From NCBI GenBank assembly GCA_947496145.1, contig CANMBS010000013.1, positions 53,842-117,841 on the forward strand: a stretch of DNA of 64,000 nucleotides, read 5' to 3'. Every line of letters begins with the position of its first letter. Position 1 is the first letter of the stretch. A model generated the notes under the pieces. It made no database searches. It saw only the letters and a program-made list of their open reading frames with translations, and was not told the origin of the DNA. Below, one piece after another: positions 57,286 to 64,000 of the stretch. Origin of the DNA: an uncultured Pseudovibrio sp. (GTDB lineage Bacteria; Pseudomonadota; Alphaproteobacteria; Rhizobiales; Stappiaceae). Made by a program: the position numbers and the translations under genes.

Positions 57286-59379
57286 TCAGGCTTTTCGCAG
57301 AGCCACGCGGATGTCATGAAACGCGGCTCCGCCGAAGGGGGCGACCTGATCGGCGCTGGTGAGGGTGTTGATGCCCTGCCCGTTTTCGTGGGCGGCATTG
57401 GGCCAGATGCCTTCTGCGACGATGGTTCCCTGTTGCGGGCGCTCGCCAACGGTAGCGTACAGGCAGACTTCTCCGCGATGGTTGGAAAGGATAATCCTGT
57501 CACCTTCCTCAATGCCCAGCGCAGTTGCATCTGCTTCATGGAGTATGGCGGTTGGCCGATTTTCCTTTTTTAATGAACTTGGTGTCTCATTGAACGACGA
57601 ATTGAGGAACGAACGCGCCGGAGACGTGACCAGCCGGAATGGATGGTCCTGTGTTGGCAGTTCGTTGACATCCCAATGATCGGGCAGCGCTGGCATGGAC
57701 TGCCATGGTCCCATGGGACCGTTGTTTGGTGCTGGTACTGTGGGCCAGTCCGGTTTGAAGCGGAACTTGCCATCTTCATAACCAAAACCATTGAGGTAGT
57801 GGGCTTCTTCAAACTCCGGCTGGCAGTCGAGCCAGCGGTTTTCTTCCAGCTCTTGCAGTCCCCCCGGATATTTGGAGTTAACAAGCATCCAGTCGATGTG
57901 GTCGCGGGCGCTCATCTGGTGCGCTTCGTGCTCTTCACCGCCCAGGCGTTTGATCAGCTCATTAATCACATAAAGGTTCGGCTTTGCTTCTCCCGGAGCT
58001 TCGACAAGCTTCGGGCCAAACAGGATGTTCTGGTGTCCGCCGCCTTTGTAGATGTCATCATGTTCCAGAAACTGGGTTGCCGGCAGCACGATGTCGGCCA
58101 TCATGGCGGTTTCTGTCATGAATTGCTCATGCACAACAGTGAAGAGGTCTTCACGGGCGAACCCTTGCTTTACAAGCGTCTGCTCAGGAGCAACAGAAAC
58201 GGGATTGGTGTTCTGGATCAGCATGGCGGTGACCGGAGGACCGTCCATAAGGGCAGTCTGGTCGCCGGTCAGGATACGACCGACCTGAGACATGTCCAGT
58301 TTGCGGATGGCGCTGTCATGCAACGAGTGGGCTTCGATCATTGCCATGTTAAGACCGAAGATCGCCCCGTTGTTGTGGAACGCACCGCCGCCTTCGTACT
58401 GGTAGTGACCACCGACAACTGCAATAGAACTGGCTGCATGCATGGAGACCACACCATTGCGCTGGCGCGTAAAGCCATAGCCAAGGCGGAAGAAGGTTTT
58501 CTTCGTTTCACCAACCAGTTTCGCAAACTCTTCAATCTGCTCAATGGAAAGGCCCGTGATCTGGCTTGCCCATTCAGGACTGCGGGTTTTCAGATGCTCT
58601 TCCAGCTCAGCCGGGGCATCAGCGTATTTTTCCATGTAGGCACGGTCTGCATACCCATCGCGGAACATAACGTGCATGACGGCGCAAGCAAGTGCTGCAT
58701 CTGATCCCGGCTTCAGAACGAGGCCGATATCTGCCTGTTTCATGGTCTCGGTCTTATAGACATCAATGGTGACGATCTTTGCCTTGCGGGTTTTACGCGC
58801 CTTGATGGCATGGGTCATAACGTTGACCTGCGTTGCCACCGGGTTGGTGCCCCAGATCACGACCACATCAGCCAGTGCCATTTCACGCGGGTCCGGCCCA
58901 GCGAGCTTGCCTGTGCCTGCAATGTAACCTGACCATGCCATATTGGTGCAGAAACTCTGATACATGCCGGAATAGCTTTTGGCATTACGCAGGCGGTTGA
59001 TGCTGTCGCGCTGCACAAGGCCCATGGTGCCAGCAAAGAAATAAGGCCAGACCGTTTGAGGGCCGTGCTTTTTTTCTGCCTTGAGGAACTTTTCAGAGAT
59101 TTCCTGAAGAGCGTCTTCCCAGCTGACCGGTTCAAACTGACCTGAGCCTTTGGGGCCTGTGCGCCGTAATGGTGTGGTTAGTCTTTCCGGGTGATGCAGG
59201 CGTTCTGCATAGCGGGCGACTTTGGCGCAGATCACGCCAGCGGTATAATCATTATCGCGTGCGCCGTGGATACGACCGATACGCCCGTCTTCGCGTACTT
59301 CAACTTCTACCGCACATGTGGACGGACAGTCGTGAGGACAGGCGGAGGCAAACCTTTGTGGCTTTTCTGGCTTAGTCAT
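57286..59379 (-). CDS. Molybdopterin oxidoreductase with N-terminal 4Fe-4S cluster
   Basis: This 697-residue enzyme belongs to the DMSO reductase superfamily and should bind a bis-MGD cofactor. The cluster motif is CPHDCPSTC with a fourth cysteine in GVICAK. VVIWGTNPVATQVN and TGDQTALMDGPPVTAMLIQNTNP lie in the pterin-binding domains, and the C-terminal MopB domain holds RPTAILHEADATALGIEEGD and IWPNAAHENGQGINTLT. There is no Tat signal, so it acts in the cytoplasm. I use the ATG at 59379; the frame is open to 59484. No electron-transfer subunit is nearby. Substrate is unknown. Confidence 0.88.
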   Translation of the reverse strand: MTKPEKPQRFASACPHDCPSTCAVEVEVREDGRIGRIHGARDNDYTAGVICAKVARYAERLHHPERLTTPLRRTGPKGSGQFEPVSWEDALQEISEKFLKAEKKHGPQTVWPYFFAGTMGLVQRDSINRLRNAKSYSGMYQSFCTNMAWSGYIAGTGKLAGPDPREMALADVVVIWGTNPVATQVNVMTHAIKARKTRKAKIVTIDVYKTETMKQADIGLVLKPGSDAALACAVMHVMFRDGYADRAYMEKYADAPAELEEHLKTRSPEWASQITGLSIEQIEEFAKLVGETKKTFFRLGYGFTRQRNGVVSMHAASSIAVVGGHYQYEGGGAFHNNGAIFGLNMAMIEAHSLHDSAIRKLDMSQVGRILTGDQTALMDGPPVTAMLIQNTNPVSVAPEQTLVKQGFAREDLFTVVHEQFMTETAMMADIVLPATQFLEHDDIYKGGGHQNILFGPKLVEAPGEAKPNLYVINELIKRLGGEEHEAHQMSARDHIDWMLVNSKYPGGLQELEENRWLDCQPEFEEAHYLNGFGYEDGKFRFKPDWPTVPAPNNGPMGPWQSMPALPDHWDVNELPTQDHPFRLVTSPARSFLNSSFNETPSSLKKENRPTAILHEADATALGIEEGDRIILSNHRGEVCLYATVGERPQQGTIVAEGIWPNAAHENGQGINTLTSADQVAPFGGAAFHDIRVALRKA

Positions 59380-59684
59380 GATTGGCGCACTCAATATCTG
59401 GCAGATTGTCCCCCTTACCTGCGTGTGCTTATCAGGCCGGAAGAGGATAGCTTTGGCTTTTATGGTTGTTTCACTGTTCAGCAATCACGGTTCCCGGCCA
59501 GCTTGTCAAGAATAGCAGTCACAAAAAACCTGAGAATTGACGAATTCTTGATAGCAGCCCGGCACTCGTGGATTGAGGTGAAGTGTTTTTATAGTTTGAC
59601 GGGTGGAAAGCTTGCGTGTTCACTATATGTTCTCAAGCGTAAATAATATCAAAGAGAATGCACTTCAGTGAGGGCGAGCAGATT

Positions 59685-60266
59685 TTACTTTTTGACTGCC
59701 TCCCATGCCATTTGCACCAGAAACTCCCTGTCCTTCTCTCTGACAACACGTTCTGTGCTTAAGAGCGTGTAGGCTGGCCCGACAATAAGAGCAGAGGCGA
59801 CGGACCATGGGATCGGCTTTACCGCTCCCAGCACCTGCCATGTTGCGTAAAGAGCCTCTCCCTGAAGGTGGACCTGTTCCATTTGCTGCTTGATAGGTTC
59901 AAAGTCCTTTTCATTTTGCGCCTTAACCTTCAGCTCCTCAAAAAGGCGGTAGAGATCGGGGTTGGCACTTCCCCAGCGCAGCAGACCGTTGACGGAGGCT
60001 TTGATGGCATCCTCTGCACTTGGACCTTGCGGTGTGTTGCGTGTTTCTCTTGTCCAGCCAGCGACGGCCTGATCCCACAGGGCAAGTGCAATCTGGGCTT
60101 TGTCTTTAAAGACATGTTCCAGCTTCGCCACGGGGGTCTGGCAGTCCTCACTGATCTGCGCAAGGGACGTGCTGGTGTAGCCGTTTTTGAGGAAGAGCTT
60201 TAAAGCACTGTCTAAAATAGATTGATAGGGATTACGTTTGCTGGCCACGGGCGCACCCTTTCTCAT
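59685..60266 (-). CDS. TetR-like regulator 1 of a five-gene tandem array
   Basis: This 193-residue protein has a TetR-type N-terminal domain (ILDSALKLFLKNGYTSTSLAQI) but the recognition helix reads TPVAKLEHVF instead of the usual GxLYxHF. The C-terminal domain (SANPDLYRLFEELKVKAQNE) is the least like those of the other four. It is 25 nt downstream of the next gene, so likely co-transcribed, and 305 nt from the molybdopterin enzyme gene. That gap (59380-59684) shows no gene. Confidence 0.82.
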   Translation of the reverse strand: MRKGAPVASKRNPYQSILDSALKLFLKNGYTSTSLAQISEDCQTPVAKLEHVFKDKAQIALALWDQAVAGWTRETRNTPQGPSAEDAIKASVNGLLRWGSANPDLYRLFEELKVKAQNEKDFEPIKQQMEQVHLQGEALYATWQVLGAVKPIPWSVASALIVGPAYTLLSTERVVREKDREFLVQMAWEAVKK

Positions 60267-60291
60267 CTAGCCAGTCTGCACCAGCACACTC

Positions 60292-60909
60292 TCAGTTTGC
60301 CTTACGCAGGTGATTGGACAGAACTTCCAGACTGAGGCTTGCCATCTTGTACAGATCGTTGTGAGACATACCATGCTGCACCATTACAGAAAGGCCCTCA
60401 AATACGGTTGCATAGTACTGGGCCAGTGCCAGAGCCTCTTCGTGATCGTGAAGCTCGCCCTTGCACTGGGTGAACTTGGAGGTGAAGTGATCCATGCCCT
60501 CCACTTTCAATGCGCGCAACTCTGCGGAAAGCTCTTCATCCAGCTCCACAATATCCATAAGGGTGTGGAAGCGCAGCGCTGTTCCGGCGGTGTATTGTTC
60601 ACGGGACAGCTCTATGAACTCGTAGAGGACAGCTTCAACTGCGGGGTAAAGCTCTGAATGCAGTGCCAGCACCGATCTGAGCTGCCGGTAGAATTTGGTG
60701 AAGTACCAGCGCAGTGCCGCTGCACAGAACTGCTCCTTGGTGGCGAAATGCTCCTCAAGGAAGTCTTTTGACGTACCGCTGGCGTTGGCAAGGTCTTCCA
60801 GAGTGGCATGTTCAAAGCCTTGCAGCATAAACACTTTCACACAGGAATCCAGCGCGGTCTCCAGTTCAGGTGAAAGTTCACCGCCATGTATGGGATCGAG
60901 AGATGACAT
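60292..60909 (-). CDS. TetR-like regulator 2 of the tandem array
   Basis: This 205-residue protein has the TetR domain LDSCVKVFMLQGFEHATLED followed by ASGTSKDFLEEHFATKEQF, with Leu where TetR proteins have Tyr. The ligand domain starts ALRWYFTKFYRQLRSVLALH, then VEAVLYEFIELSREQ, and ends VFEGLSVMVQHGMSHNDLYK. Three of the other array members have the same layout (RWY..., LH, EA...LYE), so they descend from one ancestor. A small inverted repeat, ACAAGG/CCTTGT at 60981-61001, lies upstream. Confidence 0.85.
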   Translation of the reverse strand: MSSLDPIHGGELSPELETALDSCVKVFMLQGFEHATLEDLANASGTSKDFLEEHFATKEQFCAAALRWYFTKFYRQLRSVLALHSELYPAVEAVLYEFIELSREQYTAGTALRFHTLMDIVELDEELSAELRALKVEGMDHFTSKFTQCKGELHDHEEALALAQYYATVFEGLSVMVQHGMSHNDLYKMASLSLEVLSNHLRKAN

Positions 60910-61068
60910 GATACCACTATAGGGACTGCAATCCCCCCGGCAACGATGAGTTCAGCCTATGGGAAATGAGAGGAGAATCTACAAGGGGTGTTCCGCCTTG
61001 TTTCTTTCATGTTTTGGAAAGACGGGCCGTACAAGGCAATGATTGAGCGTCCTCCTTCGTTCACCGGG

Positions 61069-61701
61069 CTACCCTGAATGCCGGTCTGGCTGACCGTATT
61101 TTAGTTTTGTCTCGATCACATTGAGGCTGAGGATCGCGACTTTGTACATCACCTCACGGGATTTCCCAAGCTTGACCAGTTCATACAGGCCCTCAATCAC
61201 GGTTATGACGTAACAGGCAAGTATTTCCGCATCCTCCGGGTTTTTCAGCTCAGATCTGCACAGACTGAATTTTTCCAGGATCTGAGCTTCCCACCCGTCC
61301 TGAAGTTCCTGATAGGCTTGCAGGACCGTGTCGTCCACATTGGAAATGTCGATGAACGTGCGAACGAAAAGCCCTCTTCCCGTCTCCAGCTGATCAAAGC
61401 AAATGTCGATGAAGGCAAACAGGGTTGCTTCCATCGCCGCATAGATATCCTGATGTATTGCCAGTTCTGAGCGTATGTTACTGCTGTACTTGATGTAGTA
61501 CCAGCGAAGTGCTGCGGCAGTCAGCTCGGACTTGGTCGGATAGCGCTCTTTCAGCCAGTCTGGCTCGCATCCGGCTGCCTGCGCAATATCATCCATTGTG
61601 CAGGACTTATACCCCTTTAACAGGAACACCCTTACACATTTATCGAAGATCTCTTCGACCTTTTCAGGTGGATCATCTGGTATGCTATCACGCGCTGTCA
61701 T
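61069..61701 (-). CDS. TetR-like regulator 3 of the tandem array
   Basis: This 210-residue protein has FDKCVRVFLLKGYKSCTMDD and AAGCEPDWLKERYPTKSEL as its TetR domain, again without the conserved Tyr. The C-terminal domain has ALRWYYIKYSSNIRSELAIH, MEATLFAFIDICFDQ and VIEGLYELVKLGKSREVMYK, closest to regulator 2. It starts 367 nt after the palindromic repeat's far end and has a 159-nt gap to regulator 2. Role and ligand are unknown. Confidence 0.85.
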   Translation of the reverse strand: MTARDSIPDDPPEKVEEIFDKCVRVFLLKGYKSCTMDDIAQAAGCEPDWLKERYPTKSELTAAALRWYYIKYSSNIRSELAIHQDIYAAMEATLFAFIDICFDQLETGRGLFVRTFIDISNVDDTVLQAYQELQDGWEAQILEKFSLCRSELKNPEDAEILACYVITVIEGLYELVKLGKSREVMYKVAILSLNVIETKLKYGQPDRHSG

Positions 61702-61894
61702 GATGGGAGTATATGGCGTGCACCTCCGGCCTCAATTCAGTTCTGGTTACATAGGAAACAACAGGGCAACGATCTGTCATTGAGTGCGTCATTCACATTC
61801 ATCAAGTGTAAAGGTTTGAAAGGTCAAAGGCATGCATTTATCGTGCATGTTAAGACCAGAAGTTTATTATCATTTTTCATCGCAAGGCCGCACT

Positions 61895-61992
61895 AAAGCA
61901 GTTCGCGTTTAAGCTGAAACGCTTGATCTGCTTTAGCTTTTGTTTTCGCGTATATTTATCTGAAAACCGGTGTCCACTTTTCAGAGATACGC
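61895..61992. repeat. Palindromic intergenic repeat, two adjacent hairpins
   Basis: Hairpin 1: AAAGCAG (61895-61901) with CTGCTTT (61928-61934), enclosing GCGTTT (61905-61910) with AAACGC (61917-61922). Hairpin 2: GCGTAT (61948-61953) with ATACGC (61987-61992), enclosing CTGAAAA (61960-61966) with TTTTCAG (61978-61984). The core GAAAACCGGTGTCCACTTTT resembles a repeat I recall from rhizobial intergenic regions. It ends 1 nt past the stop of regulator 4 and could act as its terminator. Confidence 0.65.
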
Positions 61993-61993
61993 A

Positions 61994-62581
61994 CTAGCTG
62001 ATCCTGTAGGAATCGAGAACTTTCATGCTCAGGTCCACCACGCGGTAAAGCTGCTCCTTAGAAGCGCCATTGCCGCTTTGGCTGGCGACACCCTCCAGAA
62101 CAGCTGCATAAAAACGGGCGACCGTTTCGATATCTGTGCCTTCTTTGAGGCACTCACGACAGTTGAACAGTTTTCGAGAGATTGCTGTGACGATTGTTGC
62201 GTGCAGCTCTTCAATTTCCTTTGCTAAAATGGCATCCTGATTGGAGGTTTCCAGAAGACCGGAGGAAAGCAAGCATCCACCCGGCGCATCCTTTTCGCAC
62301 AGCACATCAACACTTTCGTAAAGTGCAACGCGGATTGCATCACAACAATTGGAATGCAGCGCAAAGCCGGAAAGAAGGCGGCGACCATAGTTCCGGATGT
62401 ACCACCGTGTTGCTGCAACATAAAGGTCTTCCTTACTGGAGAAGGTATCTTCTACAAACTCCCGGGAAACGCCCATAGCCGTAACAATGTCATCAAAAGA
62501 CGTAGCTTCATAACCGCGTTTCCAGAAGGTTTTGACTGAAGCTTCTAACATGGCCTCAATATCTGGAGCTGGTGTTGCCAC
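61994..62581 (-). CDS. TetR-like regulator 4 of the tandem array
   Basis: The protein is about 195 residues from a GTG at 62581 (GGAAAGCGAAG upstream); the open frame runs to 62722 but the extra sequence is unlike a TetR N-terminus. The DNA-binding part is LEASVKTFWKRGYEATSFDD plus AMGVSREFVEDTFSSKEDL. The C-terminal domain has TRWYIRNYGRRLLSGFALH, then IRVALYESVDVLCEKDAPGG and LLSSGLLETSNQDA, shared in outline with regulator 5. It has a pair of cysteines, NCCDA, in the helix. Confidence 0.75.
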   Translation of the reverse strand: MATPAPDIEAMLEASVKTFWKRGYEATSFDDIVTAMGVSREFVEDTFSSKEDLYVAATRWYIRNYGRRLLSGFALHSNCCDAIRVALYESVDVLCEKDAPGGCLLSSGLLETSNQDAILAKEIEELHATIVTAISRKLFNCRECLKEGTDIETVARFYAAVLEGVASQSGNGASKEQLYRVVDLSMKVLDSYRIS

Positions 62582-62875
62582 TTTTCTTCGCTTTCCTTTT
62601 AAAACAGTTGTATCATACGCGACCCATCGCAAAGCACAAACGCTTATTATATATAGATAATTTACAATTAAAGCAGGATAGAAAAGACCGGAGCAATTTA
62701 AGGTAACCTTACAAAGCCTCACCTTTAAACTGTCGTCCTGGCCACTTACTATAAGATGCTGCTGCTTCCTTTATAGCTTAGCTGAAAGATCTTATTAAAT
62801 GCATGCATATTTCATTTGATAGGTACGCAATTCGCTCACTGCAGACCTGCTGAAAGCTGTTTATTGCGGGCCGCC

Positions 62876-63490
62876 TTAATTCAGGACAGGATCACTCTCC
62901 AGTTTTTCAAGGCTGGCATCTGCCAGATCATAAAGATGATTGCGGCTAACCCCTTCACAAGCCTGCTTGACGAGGATCACCATCACATCTGTGTAGAAGC
63001 CTGAGAGTTCGTCAGGGTCAAAGTTTGCAGAAAAGCGTTGCTTACAGCTGTCCAGTTTTTGGAATATACGCGCCTGTGCATGTTCTTTGAGGCGCGTCAT
63101 CTCCTGCGCGATCACTCCGTTCCTGTCGGAAATCTTCATCAACTCAACAGAAAGCAGGCTGCCATGGGGGCAATCATCTTCGCAAAACAGTTCCACGCAC
63201 TCATAAAGGGCGAAACGGATTGCCTCGATTGGATTTGAGTGTAAAACAAAACTGGAAAGTATCAGGTGTTCGTACCTGACAAGATACCACTTCACTACGC
63301 TGGAGAATAAATTCTCAGTATCATGAAAGGCTCTTGCCAATCGTTCTGAGGGGATACCAGTTGCCTTACTGATCTGGGTTAGTGAGGTGGTCTCCACGCC
63401 ATTGTCATTGAAGGCGCGAATGGATGCCTCGAAGGTCTTCGTCAGACAGATTGGCGTCGGACTGCTTGTTTCAACGGTCTCGATTTGCAT
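62876..63490 (-). CDS. TetR-like regulator 5 of the tandem array
   Basis: This 204-residue protein has TFEASIRAFNDNGVETTSLT and KATGIPSERLARAFHDTENL as a divergent TetR domain. The ligand domain VKWYLVRYEHLILSSFVLH, IRFALYECVELFCEDDCPHG and LLSVELMKISDRNGV parallels regulator 4 almost position by position, so these two are the closest pair. It is first in the array; 294 nt separate it from regulator 4, with AT-rich DNA and no gene. Confidence 0.83.
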   Translation of the reverse strand: MQIETVETSSPTPICLTKTFEASIRAFNDNGVETTSLTQISKATGIPSERLARAFHDTENLFSSVVKWYLVRYEHLILSSFVLHSNPIEAIRFALYECVELFCEDDCPHGSLLSVELMKISDRNGVIAQEMTRLKEHAQARIFQKLDSCKQRFSANFDPDELSGFYTDVMVILVKQACEGVSRNHLYDLADASLEKLESDPVLN

Positions 63491-63932
63491 CGAATTTCTC
63501 CCGATGCGCTACTCCGGAAGCCTCATATATTACGCCCTTTCACGTAACCAACAACCTACCTGTGAGTGAAGGAGGGCCATGCTTAACCGATGGTAACAGC
63601 CGCTGCAAAGACTTGTGCTAAATCCCTGTCAGTTTTTGTGGCACCGATTACTCAAAGGTCAAAGAAATTTTCGAAACAAAGCAGGGCCTGCATCATCTAT
63701 GGCTAATATATGGCAAAAACTTGCGCCCAGCCCTGAACCGATGACATTTTGCGACAGAAGACAACTCTGTTTTTTCCCGGAAGTGAAAGGATTTCCGGGT
63801 GACTGACCAAGATCAGACAGCTCTGCGCCATGCACCGCGTTTCCGCTCTTCAACTTCTGGGTGTTTTTAATGGAAGGCCTCCTGAAACAGCGGGCCTTCT
63901 GGGCCTGTGAAAAGGCAGGAGGCAAGTCAAAG

Positions 63933-63987
63933 ACCTCCACCATAGGTGGAGGTTTGAAACGCTTCGCTTGAACCACTAAAAGTGGTT
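63933..63987. repeat. Two strong hairpins near the window end
   Basis: ACCTCCACC (63933-63941) pairs with GGTGGAGGT (63945-63953) across a 3-nt loop, and AACCACT (63971-63977) pairs with AGTGGTT (63981-63987) across a 3-nt loop. Small hairpins with tiny loops near an element end occur in IS200/IS605-type transposons. The flanking 63491-63930 contains no gene I trust. The assignment cannot be tested without the sequence beyond 64000. Confidence 0.35.
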
Positions 63988-64000
63988 TTCTTAGCGCTTA

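Noticed and set aside
57643..58704. Long ORF (353 codons) opposite the molybdopterin enzyme gene
   Set aside because: Antisense shadow of a well-supported coding frame; no recognisable domain.
61831..62808. GCATGCAT palindromes at 61831-61838 and within 62799-62808 upstream of two TetR-like genes
   Set aside because: Eight-base words of this kind can occur by chance, the distances to the starts differ, and the other three genes lack them.
63659..63976. 105-codon minus-strand ORF at the window end
   Set aside because: No ribosome-binding site or recognisable domain, and it runs through the hairpin region; more likely non-coding.
1..64000. CRISPR array, tRNA or rRNA genes
   Set aside because: No regularly spaced repeat series, cloverleaf-type sequence or rRNA stretch was seen when reading through the window; a tRNAscan-SE run would be decisive for tRNAs.

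Overview
The window reads as chromosomal DNA of an alphaproteobacterium, most likely Hyphomicrobiales (Rhizobiales) and perhaps a marine Stappiaceae/Pseudovibrio-like organism. The best evidence is the block aspS, rnd, ppx, ppk, hdaA, AI-2E-type permease, purM, purN (44961-56156), which I know as a rhizobial gene order, together with HdaA itself and rhizobial-style ferredoxin-NADP reductase and RecX. The genus is a guess. I see no rRNA, tRNA, CRISPR array or complete insertion sequence.

Layout. 1-5755: end of a metallo-beta-lactamase-fold gene, then a glucose/mannose-type ABC importer with a divergent LacI repressor and a palindromic operator between them. 5752-13404: HD hydrolase, exported alkaline phosphatase, DUF3422 protein, short-chain dehydrogenase, and a TetR-acyl-CoA ligase pair. 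13576-26651: the most interesting region. An NCS1 permease, a dihydropyrimidinase and a beta-ureidopropionase run leftward; a complete coenzyme F420 pathway (cofG, cofH, cofD, cofC, cofE), an F420:NADP oxidoreductase, a luciferase-like oxidoreductase and a RutR-type regulator run rightward from the same 815-bp divergent control region. 26699-31612: vitamin B12 uptake system (btuD, btuC, btuF, btuB) behind a cobalamin riboswitch. 31742-39267: EamA permease, formate-THF ligase, polysaccharide lyase, recX, fpr and an EAL-domain membrane protein. 39499-42850: a frameshifted exported-protein gene followed by a paralogue. 42942-56156: lipid A exporter-like ABC protein and the conserved housekeeping block. 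56348-59379: a cysteine-rich secreted protein and a lone molybdopterin oxidoreductase. 59685-63490: five consecutive TetR-like regulator genes with no target gene between them. 63491-64000: structured DNA that may be the end of a mobile element.

Main hypothesis. Uracil/thymine breakdown by the reductive route needs a pyrimidine reductase, then dihydropyrimidinase, then beta-ureidopropionase. The last two and a transporter are here, but the usual PreT/PreA (DPD) reductase is not. In its place sit an LLM-family oxidoreductase of the Mer-like, F420-binding type, genes to make F420, NpdG to reduce F420 with NADPH, and a protein closely resembling the uracil sensor RutR. A RutR-like operator lies in the shared control region. 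The simplest reading is an F420H2-dependent pyrimidine (or hydantoin-like) reduction pathway in which making the cofactor is part of the catabolic regulon. This is inference from gene content and order; the catalytic role of the LLM protein is unproven.
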